NCBI GenBank assembly: GCA_023459215.1
Contig: JAEWVF010000055.1
Span: 1 to 50,831 of the forward strand
Length of the DNA stretch: 50,831 nt
Origin: Chloroflexota bacterium
GTDB taxonomy: Bacteria > Chloroflexota > Anaerolineae > Anaerolineales > Villigracilaceae
Direction: 5' to 3'
Within the stretch, counting starts at the first letter, position 1, and every line of letters starts with the position of its first letter. Of this stretch, positions 1 through 9,418 are shown one piece after another. The notes beneath the pieces are model-generated. The model was not told where the DNA came from, searched no databases, and was given only the letters and a program-made list of their open reading frames with translations. A program made the position numbers and the translations under genes.

Positions 1-1274
1 GCATCTTCGAGACCTTCGGTGGTGATGAAACCCTTGTCGTCGAGCTTGTAGTTGACATCTTTGACGCCGAAGCCGAGCAGGTAGTAACCCTCATCGGAGG
101 CCATCCACTCGAGCAGGCGGGCAATTGCGGGGCCTTTACCTTCATCGATGGCTTTCTGCGAGACGGCATAGATGCGGGCGGTCTTGGCGACAACACCCAT
201 TGAGCTTTTGCCATCCGGGCCGGTCGGGGCATCCATGGCAACCCACTTGCCTTCGGGGAAGTTCTCGTCGAAATCTTTGTAGTTGGATTTGTTGGCCAGG
301 GCGGCAAAGTTTTCGTGCATCATGCCGCATTTGCCCTGTTTCCAGCGAGCGCGGAATTCATCCTTCTTGAGGGTCGGCCAATCAGGGTCGATGACTTTTT
401 CGTCGTTCATCTGTTTGATGAACTCGGTCGCCTTCATATAGTTTGCATCGCGGGCGTTCAGGGCGACCGCATCGGCGCTGGAGAGATTCCAGACACCGGC
501 TACGCCGTAAGCGCCGTAAACCCACTCAAAGCGGGTGCCAACGCCCATGTTGGCCAGGCCGGAGCCTTCGATGTAAGCGCAGTAGCCGTAGGTATCGTTC
601 TGGCCGTTGCCATCGGGATCGTCATTGGTGAAGGCCTTCAGGACGGTCATGACTTCGTCAAGGGTCTTAGGAGCTTCGAGACCGAGTTTGTCGAGCCAAT
701 CCTGGCGGATAACCAGGGAGTCGGTCTGGGGCAAAGCGCCGGGATCGGGCAAACCGTACATCGAACCGTCGACAGTAACCAGCTTGTTGCGGTCGGCGTC
801 CGAGTAGTGACCGGCAGTGCGGACAGGCATCAGCGGCAGCAGGTCATCCACTTTGGCGACCAGGCCAGCCTGGACGAGTTTGTACCAGACATCGCGATTG
901 ACCATGAACACATCCGGCAGCGAGTTGCTGGCAGCGGCGGCGTTAATCTTGGTATCCTGGTCGGCCTGGGTCGAGGGCAGCAGGACAAGGGTCAGGTTGA
1001 CCTTGGCGTTCTCGCGCATGATGTCATAAGCAACCCAATCTTCGGGCGGAGGGCCGGCTTCGGAAACGCGGCCGCCAGCCCACAGTTCGATATCCTCGAC
1101 CGGGATTTCGGTCGGCTCGGGAACTGCGGTCGGTTCTGCGGTCGGAGCTTCAGTAGCGGGGACATCGGCTACCGGTTCGGGTTCAGCGGTCGGCGTGGCA
1201 GCCGGAGCGCAGGCGCTGATGATGACTGCAATCAGCATCATGACCAGCATGGACTTAAGGAACATGTTTTTCAT
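1..1274 (-). CDS. Extracellular solute-binding lipoprotein of a sugar ABC importer (C-terminus beyond window)
   Basis: About 424 codons are visible; the gene runs off the left edge, so the C-terminus is missing. The N-terminus is a lipoprotein signal: two Lys, a hydrophobic run, then the lipobox IISAC with Cys22 as the lipidated residue. A Thr/Pro/Glu-rich tether follows, and then a family-1 type solute-binding fold resembling the LplA-like proteins that accompany LplB/YtcP permeases (for example DVFMVNRDVWYKLVQAG and DGSMYGLPDP). It should capture a carbohydrate or oligosaccharide outside the membrane and hand it to the two permeases encoded upstream in the same direction. The ATG at 1274 is preceded by AGAGAGG. 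A 92-base gap separates it from the permease gene. The substrate cannot be told from sequence, and no ATPase gene is visible, which is common for this class because a shared MsmK-like ATPase can serve. Confidence 0.88.
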   Translation of the reverse strand, partial: MKNMFLKSMLVMMLIAVIISACAPAATPTAEPEPVADVPATEAPTAEPTAVPEPTEIPVEDIELWAGGRVSEAGPPPEDWVAYDIMRENAKVNLTLVLLPSTQADQDTKINAAAASNSLPDVFMVNRDVWYKLVQAGLVAKVDDLLPLMPVRTAGHYSDADRNKLVTVDGSMYGLPDPGALPQTDSLVIRQDWLDKLGLEAPKTLDEVMTVLKAFTNDDPDGNGQNDTYGYCAYIEGSGLANMGVGTRFEWVYGAYGVAGVWNLSSADAVALNARDANYMKATEFIKQMNDEKVIDPDWPTLKKDEFRARWKQGKCGMMHENFAALANKSNYKDFDENFPEGKWVAMDAPTGPDGKSSMGVVAKTARIYAVSQKAIDEGKGPAIARLLEWMASDEGYYLLGFGVKDVNYKLDDKGFITTEGLED

Positions 1275-1366
1275 TTGGAGACCTCTCTTCTGGTATGAAC
1301 GATAGGTGGACAAAGAACAGGGAAAAGCTGGCAAACATTCAGGTTCAGGGGCAAACCTCCTTCGGC

Positions 1367-2245
1367 TTATTGTTTGACACCGCCCAATAAAGTGCCTTTG
1401 GTGAAGTATTTTTGGATCCAGGGGTAGATGATGACCATCGGCAGCATCGTCAGGAAAACGCTGGCGGCTTTGAAGGCTTCGACGGGCGCCGAGCTAAAGG
1501 CATCGTATTCGACGTATTCGTTCATGTTGGCGGCCAGCAGGATATTGCGCAGCAGAACCGGCAAGGGCTGAAGTTTGGCATCGTTGATGTACAAAATTGC
1601 GTTGAAGAATTCATTCCAGTGGGCCACCATGTAGAACAGGCCAATGGTCAACAAAATCGGCTTGGAAAGCGGCAGGACGACATGCCACAGCACCTGGAAT
1701 TCATTCGCGCCATCGAGGCGGGCCGCTTCTTTCAGCTCTTCGGGCAAGCCCTCAAAGAAGCTTTTCATCACCAGCAAGTTGTAGATATTGATTGCGCCCG
1801 GCAGCATGACCGCCCAATAGGTATCGATCAGGTCCAGTTTCGAAACCACCAGATAGGCGGGAATCAAGCCGGCATTGAACAGGAAGGGAATCATCACCAG
1901 GGTGATGAAAAATTTGCGTCCGGGTAGTTCCTGGTTCGAAAGCGCATAAGCGAACGGCACGGTCAGCAGCATGTTGATGGTCACGCCCCCCAGGGTGATG
2001 ATCAGGCTGTTGCCGGTTGCGCGCAGGAAGGAAGGGTGACTGAGTAACTGCTTGTAGGCTTCAAAAGACCACTTCCAGGGTTCGAGCCACAGACCGTAAG
2101 TTTCAGAGATATGACCGAGCGGCGTGACTGACATCATCAAAACGCGCCACATCGGAATAAGAACCACGATCAGGATCGAGACCAGCAAGCCGTTGACCAG
2201 GACTTGGAACAGGGCATCATCCCAGGATTTTGTTTTGTAATTCAT
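1367..2245 (-). CDS. Carbohydrate ABC transporter permease, YtcP/MalG-like
   Basis: 292-aa inner-membrane permease with about six hydrophobic segments. The cytoplasmic EAA loop lies in the second half (EELKEAARLDGANEFQVLWH), the docking site for the ATPase. The C-terminus ends in KGTLLGGVKQ, typical of YtcP-type permeases. The start at 2245 is chosen because AGGAG lies seven bases upstream and the hydrophobic N-terminus begins shortly after; longer upstream extensions would overlap the preceding permease gene out of frame. It lies 10 bases downstream of the first permease gene and upstream of the binding-protein gene, so the three form one operon. Family length fits well. Confidence 0.92.
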   Translation of the reverse strand: MNYKTKSWDDALFQVLVNGLLVSILIVVLIPMWRVLMMSVTPLGHISETYGLWLEPWKWSFEAYKQLLSHPSFLRATGNSLIITLGGVTINMLLTVPFAYALSNQELPGRKFFITLVMIPFLFNAGLIPAYLVVSKLDLIDTYWAVMLPGAINIYNLLVMKSFFEGLPEELKEAARLDGANEFQVLWHVVLPLSKPILLTIGLFYMVAHWNEFFNAILYINDAKLQPLPVLLRNILLAANMNEYVEYDAFSSAPVEAFKAASVFLTMLPMVIIYPWIQKYFTKGTLLGGVKQ

Positions 2246-2255
2246 GGCTCTGCTC

Positions 2256-3251
2256 CTAGTAAATCCCGGAACCGGCAAACTGCTTCGCCAGGCGATTGGA
2301 AACCAGCACCAGCGCCAGGCCAATCGTGCCTTTGAACAAACCGACCGCTGCCGCCAGGCTGAACTGGAACTCGAGAATACCCTGGCGGTAAACCCAGGTA
2401 TCGATAATGTCACCGACGCTGTAAACCGGCAGCGAATAGAGCACAAAAATCTGCTGGAAACCAGCGTCAAGGATATTCCCCAGGCGCAGGAGCGTCACAA
2501 CTACAATGGTGCTGGCGATGCCGGGCAGCGAGATGTGCCAGATGCGCTGCAAACGCGTCGCTCCATCAACCGCAGCGGCTTCAAACAGGGTCGGGTCGAT
2601 GGCCATCAGCGCCGCCAGGTAAATGATGGTGCTCCAGCCGGTTTCCTTCCAGATATCCGAGCCAATCACCACAATACGGAACCAATCTGGCGAAGTCAGG
2701 AAAGAGATTGGCTGCCCGCCGCTGGCCTTGATCATTTCATTGACCAGGCCCTCGCCCGGCGATAGCATCACCAGCAGGATACCGAACATGATGACCCATG
2801 ACAGGAAGTGCGGCAGGTACGCAATCGTCTGGACAAAACCGGCCAGGCGCTTGAACATCGATTCGTACAGGCTCAAGGCCAGGATGACCGCCATTGGCAT
2901 CCCCAGCACCAGCTTGGCAATGCTGAAAATCAGGGTGTTTCCAATCAACTGGCTGAAATAAAAGGAGTTGAAAAAGGTGACAAAATGTTTGAAACCGATG
3001 AATGGGCTGGCTTCAACGCCCAAGAGTGGCTTGAAATCCTTGAAGGCGATTTGGGCGTTCCAGAGCGGCATATAGCGGAACAGGGCAAAATAGACCAGGC
3101 CGGGAACCAGCATGAAATACAACCAGCGGTATTTGACAATCGATTTCCAGACCCGCGCCAATTGCGCTTGCAAGTTAAACCGGACTTTATTCTTTGAAAC
3201 GATGACAACCTGGCTCATGGGCGTTTTACCTTTTTGGGCTTTTTCGGTCAT
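2256..3251 (-). CDS. Carbohydrate ABC transporter permease, LplB/UgpA-like
   Basis: 331-aa permease, first gene of the importer operon. A short basic cytoplasmic N-terminus precedes the first membrane helix (YRWLYFMLVPGLVYFALF). The EAA loop reads LFEAAAVDGATRLQRIWH, as in LplB-type subunits that pair with YtcP-type partners. Two starts are possible: 3251, with GGAG seven bases upstream, and 3218 (MSQVV), with a more distant AAGG. A TATAAT lies at 3269-3264 on this strand. If it is the real -10, a transcript would begin near 3257, which would favour the 3218 start; I keep 3251 because of the better ribosome site. Its promoter region is shared with the divergent hybrid regulator. Confidence 0.9.
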   Translation of the reverse strand: MTEKAQKGKTPMSQVVIVSKNKVRFNLQAQLARVWKSIVKYRWLYFMLVPGLVYFALFRYMPLWNAQIAFKDFKPLLGVEASPFIGFKHFVTFFNSFYFSQLIGNTLIFSIAKLVLGMPMAVILALSLYESMFKRLAGFVQTIAYLPHFLSWVIMFGILLVMLSPGEGLVNEMIKASGGQPISFLTSPDWFRIVVIGSDIWKETGWSTIIYLAALMAIDPTLFEAAAVDGATRLQRIWHISLPGIASTIVVVTLLRLGNILDAGFQQIFVLYSLPVYSVGDIIDTWVYRQGILEFQFSLAAAVGLFKGTIGLALVLVSNRLAKQFAGSGIY

Positions 3252-3294
3252 TCTGTATCTCCGATTATAGAAAGATGGGCTTGTAATTTTCCGC

Positions 3295-3318
3295 ACAACG
3301 TTTGTAAAAAAACGTTGT
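3295..3318. promoter_or_regulatory. Perfect inverted repeat, likely operator between importer and regulator
   Basis: Nine-base arms ACAACGTTT and AAACGTTGT are separated by six bases. The palindrome sits between two divergent start codons (3251 leftward, 3355 rightward), about 30 bases from a TATAAT at 3269-3264 on the minus strand. The position and symmetry are those of an operator. The natural candidate to bind it is the AraC-type C-terminus of the divergently encoded regulator, although AraC proteins more often use direct repeats, so a separate LacI-family protein is an alternative. The binding partner is inferred, not seen. Confidence 0.5.
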
Positions 3319-3354
3319 ATTTGGCTGCTACTAGAATTGTAGTAAACTTTTACC

Positions 3355-6300
3355 ATGCTTAACCCTCGCCCCACCATCGGATTTCTACTGGCAAGCCTGA
3401 ACACAGGTGCCAGCCGCGCACTCTGGCCGGGGATTTTGGATGCCGCCGCCCGGCTGGATGTCAACCTGATCAGCTTTCCTGGCGGCAGGCTGCGTTCCGC
3501 GACCGCCTTCGAGAGCCTGCGCAACCAGATTTTTGACCTGGCAAACGCCGAATTTCTGGACGGGCTGGTGACCTGGGCCTCCAGCCTGGGAGGCGTGCTC
3601 AGTCCGGCGGAAATCAGCGCCTTCCACCAACGCTACACAGGATTGCCAATGGTCAGCCTGGCCCAATTCATGGAGGGGCTGCCCGCGGTTGCACTGGACA
3701 GCTACCACGGGATGCGCGCGCTGTTGACCCACCTGATCAAGGAGCACGGCTTTACCCGCCTGGCATTCATCCGCGGCCCGGAGGAGCATTACTACGCCCA
3801 GGAGCGCTACCGCGCCTACCTCGACACCCTGCAAGCCAACAACCTGGCATTTGCCCCCGAACTGGTGACCCGTCCGCTGCGCTGGGAATCAGGCGCAGAA
3901 GCAGTACAAATCCTGCTCGACGAGCGCGGCCTGAAACCGGGCCAGGATTTCCAGGCAGTGGTGGCCGTCAGCGATATGCTGGCCGTTTGGGCGCTGAAAA
4001 CGCTCCAGTCGCGCGGCTACGCCGTGCCCGGCGATGTGGCCGTGACCGGATTCAACAATTCCATCGAAGAGCGCCTGTCCACGCCGCCGCTGACCACCGT
4101 CGATTTGCCGTTTTACAACCAGGGCGCCAAAGCGGTCGAACTACTGTTGGCGCAACTGCATGCCGAAGCCGTCCCGGCACTGATGACCCTGCCCTCCAGC
4201 CTGGTAGTGCGCGAATCGTGCGGCTGCGCCTCGGCAGCCGTGGCGCTGGCTTCCGCCGAAGCACAGGAAACGCCCCAGGAAACCGGCGACGAGGCAGGGC
4301 GCTTGCGGGAGGCGCTCAGGCGTGAAACCTGCCTCGCTGAAATGATCCAGGCTGCGGGTGGCACGCTGCCGGAGGAAGCCCGGGCGGGACTGAATGGCCT
4401 GGTCGATGAGTTGCTCTCCAGCGCGGCCAATCCCGCCTCGCGTTCCGCTAAAAAGAACCGTTTTCTGCAAACCCTGGATGAGTTGCTGACCCGCGAGATT
4501 TATGCCCACCGCGAGGTGCCCGCCTGGAACGATGTGCTCTCGATTCTGCGCCGTTGGGCCTTTCAAGCGACCAGGCCCGAAGAACGGATTGTGGTTGAAG
4601 CGCTGATCAGCCAGGGGCGGGTGGTGGTCAGCGAGGCCGAAAAACGGGCCCAAGCCTACTGGCAATGGCAGGCCGAGCGCCAGGCCGAGAAATTACGCGA
4701 AACCAACCGCGCCCTGTTGACCACCTTCGATGTGCGCCAGCTTGGCGATGTTCTGCACGAACACCTGCCGGGCCTGGGCATTCCAAGCGCCGCCCTGGTT
4801 TTGTACGATACCCCCGGCTTTTCGCGCCTGATGATGGCTTATACCGAGCAGGGGCGGGCCGCGCTCGACCCGGCTGGCTGGCGCTTCCCCACCAGGCAGT
4901 TGCTGCCAGGCGAGTTCCTGCCGCAGGAACGCCGTTACAGCCTGGTGGTCGAGCCGCTCTACTTCCAGGAAAAGTCGCTGGGCTATGCGATTTTCGAGGT
5001 CGGCCCGCGCGAAGGCGATGTTTACGAGCTGCTGCGCGCCAACCTGAGCAGCGCCATCCAGGGGGCGCAACTGTTTGACGAGATACAGCAGGCGCGCCTG
5101 ACCGCCGAAAAAGCCGACCGCATCAAAACGCGCCTGCTGGCCAACGTCAGCCACGAGTTGCGAACGCCGCTGAATATCATTATTGACTATACGCAAAATA
5201 TTCTCGCGCAGCCACAATCCCCTTTTGGCGCTGAGCTACAAAAAATCCAGGATCACGCCGAACATCAACTACGGGTCATCAACGACCTGCTCGACCTTTC
5301 GCGGGCCGAGATTGACGAACTCGACCTGGCGCTGGAACTGCTCGACCCGCGCCCGCTGCTCGAGGAGGCTTTCCGCGCCATCGCTGGCAACCAAACCGAT
5401 CCCAAGGTGGAATGGCGGCTCAATCTCCCGGCGCGCCTGCCGCTGATTCGCGCTGACGCCGTGCGCCTGCGCCAGATTTTGCTCAACCTGCTCAGCAATG
5501 CACGCAAATTCACCGAACTGGGCCGGGTGGAACTCGGCGCGCAGGTCGCCCCGCCCTATGTGCACCTGTGGGTTAGCGACACCGGCTGGGGCATTCCGCC
5601 CGAACAACAGGAACGCATCTTCGAACCATTCGTGACCATGGAAAACGACCGGCGCATCTCCGGCGGCATCGGCTTGGGGCTTTCAATCACCCGGCACCTG
5701 GTCGCCCTGCACGGCGGGCGGATGACTCTCGAAAGCCAGACCGGCAAAGGCAGCACCTTCCACCTGCACCTGCCGCTGCCCGCCCTGGAGCGCGACCAGG
5801 CTGGCAGCCTGGATGCCCAGCCCGTCCTGCTCCTGCTGTCCGGAGGCGGGCAGCCCGCGCCGGAAATCGAAGCCATGAGTCAGCGCCAGGGACTGCAAAT
5901 TTGCCCGGTTTCTACATTAAATGAGTTGGAAGCGGCGCTGGCCCACACCCGCCCGCTGGCCGTTGCCTGGGATTTGTCTACTGCGAGCGCTTCGGACTGG
6001 AACCTGGTGCGCCGCTTGCGCAGCCATCCGACCCTCAGCCTGGCTCCCGTGCTCGTCTACGGCCAGCCACCCGAAAGCGCCTCCCCCACCCTGGGGCTAA
6101 CGGGTTTCGTCGCCAAATCGCCCAGCCCGCAAACCCTGCTGGATACCCTGAACGCCCTCTGCCCCGCCGATTCGTCCGCTTCGATCCTGATCGTGGATGA
6201 TGATGCCGAAATCCGCGCCGCGCACCGTAAACTGGTCGAACAAGCCTTCCCCGGCTGCCGGGTACAGCTGGCCGAAGACGGCGAAAGCGCCCTGGCACAG

Positions 6301-6888
6301 ATGGAGTCCGAAATCCCGGCGCTGGTGCTGCTCGACCTGGTCATGCCCGGCCTGGGCGGCGCAGATGTGCTCGACCGGATGCGCGCCGATGTGCGCCTGC
6401 GGGCCGTGCCGGTGGTGGTATTGAGCAGCAAGCTGCTCAGCCTGGAAGATGTCAAACGCCTCGAACACCACGCCCGCGTCACGCTGCAAAGCAAAGGCAT
6501 CTGGTCAGAAGCCGAGGCCGTGGCGGCGCTCAACCGCGCCCTGTTCGGCGCGGAGGCCCTGCCCGCGCACACCAGCGCGCTGGTGAAGCACGCCGTGGCT
6601 TACCTGCACCAGAATTACAACCATCCGCTCTCGCGTTGGGAAATCGCCGAGGCCGTTGGCGTCAGCGAGGATTACCTGACGCGCGTCTTCAACCGCGAAC
6701 TGGACATTTCCCCGTGGGACTATCTCAATCGTTACCGCATCCTGCAAGCGCAGGCGCTCTTGCGCAATTCTGCGCGCAGCATCGCCGAAGTGGCGCGGCT
6801 GGTCGGGTTCAAGGATCAGGCCTATTTCAGCCGCGTTTTCAGCAAACAGGTGGGCCAATCCCCGCAAGCCTACCGGGAAGCAAAATAA
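3355..6888 (+). CDS. Hybrid sensor/regulator: LacI-type sugar-binding domain, histidine kinase, receivers, AraC output
   Basis: 1177-aa single-chain signalling protein. Residues 1 to about 290 match a LacI/periplasmic-binding sensor fold but lack the LacI helix-turn-helix: the chain opens directly at the first beta strand (RPTIGFLLASLNTGA). A linker and GAF-like stretch follow (about 300-580), then HisKA with His600 in NVSHELRTPL, an HATPase domain (NARKFT, DTGWGIPP, GGIGLGLS), a degenerate receiver-like region (about 815-935), a true receiver with DDD near 948 and phosphoacceptor Asp994 in LLDLVMPG, and a C-terminal AraC double helix-turn-helix (about 1070-1177). No membrane helix is apparent, so it should sense a cytoplasmic sugar. 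Its divergent position next to the ABC importer points to control of that operon. The ribosome site before the ATG is weak. It overlaps the hydrolase start as TAATG. Confidence 0.9.
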   Translation: MLNPRPTIGFLLASLNTGASRALWPGILDAAARLDVNLISFPGGRLRSATAFESLRNQIFDLANAEFLDGLVTWASSLGGVLSPAEISAFHQRYTGLPMVSLAQFMEGLPAVALDSYHGMRALLTHLIKEHGFTRLAFIRGPEEHYYAQERYRAYLDTLQANNLAFAPELVTRPLRWESGAEAVQILLDERGLKPGQDFQAVVAVSDMLAVWALKTLQSRGYAVPGDVAVTGFNNSIEERLSTPPLTTVDLPFYNQGAKAVELLLAQLHAEAVPALMTLPSSLVVRESCGCASAAVALASAEAQETPQETGDEAGRLREALRRETCLAEMIQAAGGTLPEEARAGLNGLVDELLSSAANPASRSAKKNRFLQTLDELLTREIYAHREVPAWNDVLSILRRWAFQATRPEERIVVEALISQGRVVVSEAEKRAQAYWQWQAERQAEKLRETNRALLTTFDVRQLGDVLHEHLPGLGIPSAALVLYDTPGFSRLMMAYTEQGRAALDPAGWRFPTRQLLPGEFLPQERRYSLVVEPLYFQEKSLGYAIFEVGPREGDVYELLRANLSSAIQGAQLFDEIQQARLTAEKADRIKTRLLANVSHELRTPLNIIIDYTQNILAQPQSPFGAELQKIQDHAEHQLRVINDLLDLSRAEIDELDLALELLDPRPLLEEAFRAIAGNQTDPKVEWRLNLPARLPLIRADAVRLRQILLNLLSNARKFTELGRVELGAQVAPPYVHLWVSDTGWGIPPEQQERIFEPFVTMENDRRISGGIGLGLSITRHLVALHGGRMTLESQTGKGSTFHLHLPLPALERDQAGSLDAQPVLLLLSGGGQPAPEIEAMSQRQGLQICPVSTLNELEAALAHTRPLAVAWDLSTASASDWNLVRRLRSHPTLSLAPVLVYGQPPESASPTLGLTGFVAKSPSPQTLLDTLNALCPADSSASILIVDDDAEIRAAHRKLVEQAFPGCRVQLAEDGESALAQMESEIPALVLLDLVMPGLGGADVLDRMRADVRLRAVPVVVLSSKLLSLEDVKRLEHHARVTLQSKGIWSEAEAVAALNRALFGAEALPAHTSALVKHAVAYLHQNYNHPLSRWEIAEAVGVSEDYLTRVFNRELDISPWDYLNRYRILQAQALLRNSARSIAEVARLVGFKDQAYFSRVFSKQVGQSPQAYREAK

Positions 6889-7970
6889 TGAGCACAAAAA
6901 TCCTCGACCCCAAAGAACTGGTTGCCCTGCAGCCGGCCCATGCGCTCTGGCGGCAGTATCAGCCCCAAAACGCCCGCTACGCCTTCCGGGCAAACAGCCT
7001 GGACGAAGCCCGGGCCTGGCAAACCGCAACCCGCGCGGCGCTGTTGCGGGCCATCGGGCTGCCGAGCGTCAGCACCCATCCGCTCAACCCGCAGCAGGTC
7101 GAAAGTGTGGACAAAGGCGATTACCTGCGCGAAAAAGTTTTGCTGCAAACGAGCGCAGACACGCTCATGCCGGTTTACCTGCTAATTCCCAAGTCGGCCC
7201 CGCAGCCGCTGCCGGTAATGCTGGCTTTTCACGGTCACGGCTACGGCGTCAAAGACCTGGTCGGGCTGTGGGAAGACGGACAGGAACGCGACACCCCCGA
7301 TGGTTATCAAAAGGATTTCGCCATCGACCTGTGCCGGGCCGGATTCCTGGTGGCCGCGCCCGAAATTGCCTGTTTCGGCGAGCGCCAGACCGATTTCTCC
7401 TATCTCGACCCGCTGCTCGATCAGCCGGTGCCAAGCAGTTGCGCCCAGGCGGCCATGCTGGCCTTGCACCTGGGCTCTTCGGTGCTGGGCATGCGCGTCC
7501 AGGACGGCTTGCGCCTGGTCGATTACCTGGAGACCCGGCCCGAGGCCAACACCCGGCGGCTGGGAGCCATGGGCATCTCGGGCGGCGGGATGCACACCTT
7601 TTTCTCAACCTGCCTCGACGAGCGCATCCGCGCCTGCGTGGTCAGCGGCTATTTCTCGACCTTCCGCGACAGCATCCTGGCCATGGCGCACTGCGCCTGC
7701 AACTTCGTCCCCGGTCTGGGGCAATTCGGCGAAATGTACGACCTGGCCGGGCTGATTGCGCCGCGCCCGCTGCTGATCGAATCGGGCAGCCGCGACAGTA
7801 TTTTCCCGCGCCGGGCGGTCGAGCAAAGCGTCGAGCGGGCAAACGAAATCTACCGGGTTTTCAACGGCCCCAGCCTCGCAACCGACTATTTCGAAGGCCG
7901 CCACCAGGTCAGCGGGGCAAAAGCCTATGCGTTTTTGCAAAAGGCGCTCGGGCAACGCGATGAATCCTGA
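6888..7970 (+). CDS. Alpha/beta hydrolase, dienelactone-hydrolase/acetyl-esterase-like
   Basis: 360-aa cytoplasmic alpha/beta hydrolase with no signal peptide. The nucleophile elbow is GISGGG, within LGAMGISGGGMHTFF. A likely acidic residue lies in ESGSRDSIFP and the catalytic His in GRHQVSG near the C-terminus. An AFHGHGYG-type oxyanion stretch precedes the elbow. The length and the cap-less core resemble the large dienelactone-hydrolase or acetyl-xylan-esterase-like families found beside sugar importers. Its ATG overlaps the stop of the hybrid regulator by one base, so the two are translationally coupled. Inference: it removes an acyl group from, or otherwise hydrolyses, the imported carbohydrate. 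The exact substrate is unknown. Confidence 0.8.
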   Translation: MSTKILDPKELVALQPAHALWRQYQPQNARYAFRANSLDEARAWQTATRAALLRAIGLPSVSTHPLNPQQVESVDKGDYLREKVLLQTSADTLMPVYLLIPKSAPQPLPVMLAFHGHGYGVKDLVGLWEDGQERDTPDGYQKDFAIDLCRAGFLVAAPEIACFGERQTDFSYLDPLLDQPVPSSCAQAAMLALHLGSSVLGMRVQDGLRLVDYLETRPEANTRRLGAMGISGGGMHTFFSTCLDERIRACVVSGYFSTFRDSILAMAHCACNFVPGLGQFGEMYDLAGLIAPRPLLIESGSRDSIFPRRAVEQSVERANEIYRVFNGPSLATDYFEGRHQVSGAKAYAFLQKALGQRDES

Positions 7971-8032
7971 AAATTATCCTTAACGTTTCCAAATCTTCAC
8001 ATACTGCGCAAAGACCGGCATCCGCAAAAACG

Positions 8033-9397
8033 CTACGGACGAATCCGCCAGACATGAACGACGGATTTGTATTCGTCGGCCAGGCGCTCGATGATATAGA
8101 GCAGGCCGCGCTCACGGTCGTAGGCGACCGCCCCGACCAGGTCGGTTTTGTAGTTTTCCAGGCTGATTGCGGGATTGAAAAAGGCCGCAGACAAATCGAG
8201 CCGGGCATAGGGCTGGGGCTGCCAGGTTTCGCTTTGCCCGTTGGCCACGGCGATTAAATCAGATGGATTGTAGAAAATGATTTGCGGCTGGTAGTCTTCG
8301 GCCCAGTAGCCGCGGGCGTCATAGGGCCATGCGGGCACATCCGGGCAGGTGGGCGGATTGTTCTCGGCGCAGTCATGTTCCCAGACGACGCCATTGGCAA
8401 ATCCATACCACGAGCGGCCCAGAGCCTTGGTGCCAACAAAGATAACCGCCGATTTTTCGGCGCTGGTCAGCCAGGCCCCGCCCCACCAGCTATCATCTTC
8501 GTGATAGGCGGTCATTTGGGTGCTTTCGTCGCTGAGGATGTCAGGCTGGCCGGGCAGTTGGGTTCCGTACAGCAGGAGCGGGACAATCGCCTGCGGGCCG
8601 CTGCCATCCGGGGCCGGATTGTAGCCAAACAGGGTTGGCCCGCGTCCACCCCAAACGCCTTCGCGGAAGCGGCCGGTCGCCAGGCGCGGCGCGCCAGGGA
8701 TGGCTGCAGCCCAACTTTCGGGGATTTCGAACAGGTAGTCGCTGGTAACGTAGTTGCTGTACCCACCAAAATCCCAGGGGCCGGCGGGCTGGGGATTGTC
8801 CAGGTTGAGTTCGCCCCAGCCATGCGAAGGTTCAAAATCCTGGAAGTGCTGACCGTGGACGAAGTGCAGTTTTCCACTGGATTGACCTGCCAGCGGCGGC
8901 AAGTATTGCAGGCCCAATCGGGGGATTTCGGTCTCGCCAAAGATGCCACCGGTCAGGTCGGCAAAGGGTTGCAGGGTTTCGGCGGTATTGAGTTGCTCCA
9001 GGTTTTTGGACAACACCGGGGCGGGGATGCTGATTTCGGAGACGAACTGCTGTTGGTCGTGCCCGACCCCGAACAGGGAGCCGGGGAACCCGTCCGCTGC
9101 GCCGTTTGGATCGCCAGCGGGATAGTAGCTCAGGCCGCGCCCGCTGTAGTCCCAACTCGAGCCGCCGGAGGCATCTGGCAGGCGGAATGCGCCCAGGTAT
9201 TCCAAATCCTCGGGCTGGAGCAGCGCCCCAGGGTCAGCGGGCGGCGGCGGGGCGGAGATGATCGGGGAGGTTGGCTCCGCTTCGTTTGACGGGGGCAGGC
9301 CGGGGGGAGTCTGATCCGCGCCGGATTGGCCAAAGTTACAGGCCAGGCCGGAGAGCAGGAGCGCGGCCAGGGGCAGAATAAATCGCTTTTTTCCCAT
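8033..9397 (-). CDS. Lipoprotein of unknown function, possible beta-propeller-like exodomain
   Basis: 454 aa. A short basic start and hydrophobic run end in the lipobox LSGLAC (Cys20), then a Pro/Ser-rich linker and a large globular domain rich in Gly, Trp and Tyr. Recurrent segments such as LEYLGAFRLPD, GYSNYVTSDYLFEIP and TDLVGAVAYDRERGLLYIIE look like blades of a repeat beta fold, but I recognise no named family. The C-terminal segment on viewing data and personal-record-like repeats (AYDRERGLLYIIERL) resembles the last blade of propeller proteins. AAAGGA precedes the ATG at 9397. It is the last gene of a leftward group that includes two LysM/CARDB proteins, 21 bases downstream of the nearer one, so it is probably co-transcribed and cell-surface located. 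Confidence 0.7.
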   Translation of the reverse strand: MGKKRFILPLAALLLSGLACNFGQSGADQTPPGLPPSNEAEPTSPIISAPPPPADPGALLQPEDLEYLGAFRLPDASGGSSWDYSGRGLSYYPAGDPNGAADGFPGSLFGVGHDQQQFVSEISIPAPVLSKNLEQLNTAETLQPFADLTGGIFGETEIPRLGLQYLPPLAGQSSGKLHFVHGQHFQDFEPSHGWGELNLDNPQPAGPWDFGGYSNYVTSDYLFEIPESWAAAIPGAPRLATGRFREGVWGGRGPTLFGYNPAPDGSGPQAIVPLLLYGTQLPGQPDILSDESTQMTAYHEDDSWWGGAWLTSAEKSAVIFVGTKALGRSWYGFANGVVWEHDCAENNPPTCPDVPAWPYDARGYWAEDYQPQIIFYNPSDLIAVANGQSETWQPQPYARLDLSAAFFNPAISLENYKTDLVGAVAYDRERGLLYIIERLADEYKSVVHVWRIRP

Positions 9398-9418
9398 CCT
9401 GATTCCTTTGCGGCAGCT

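Noticed and set aside
315..1298. 327-codon plus-strand open frame over the solute-binding gene
   Set aside because: It is antisense to a clear lipoprotein gene, has no recognisable domain and reflects codon bias of the opposite strand.
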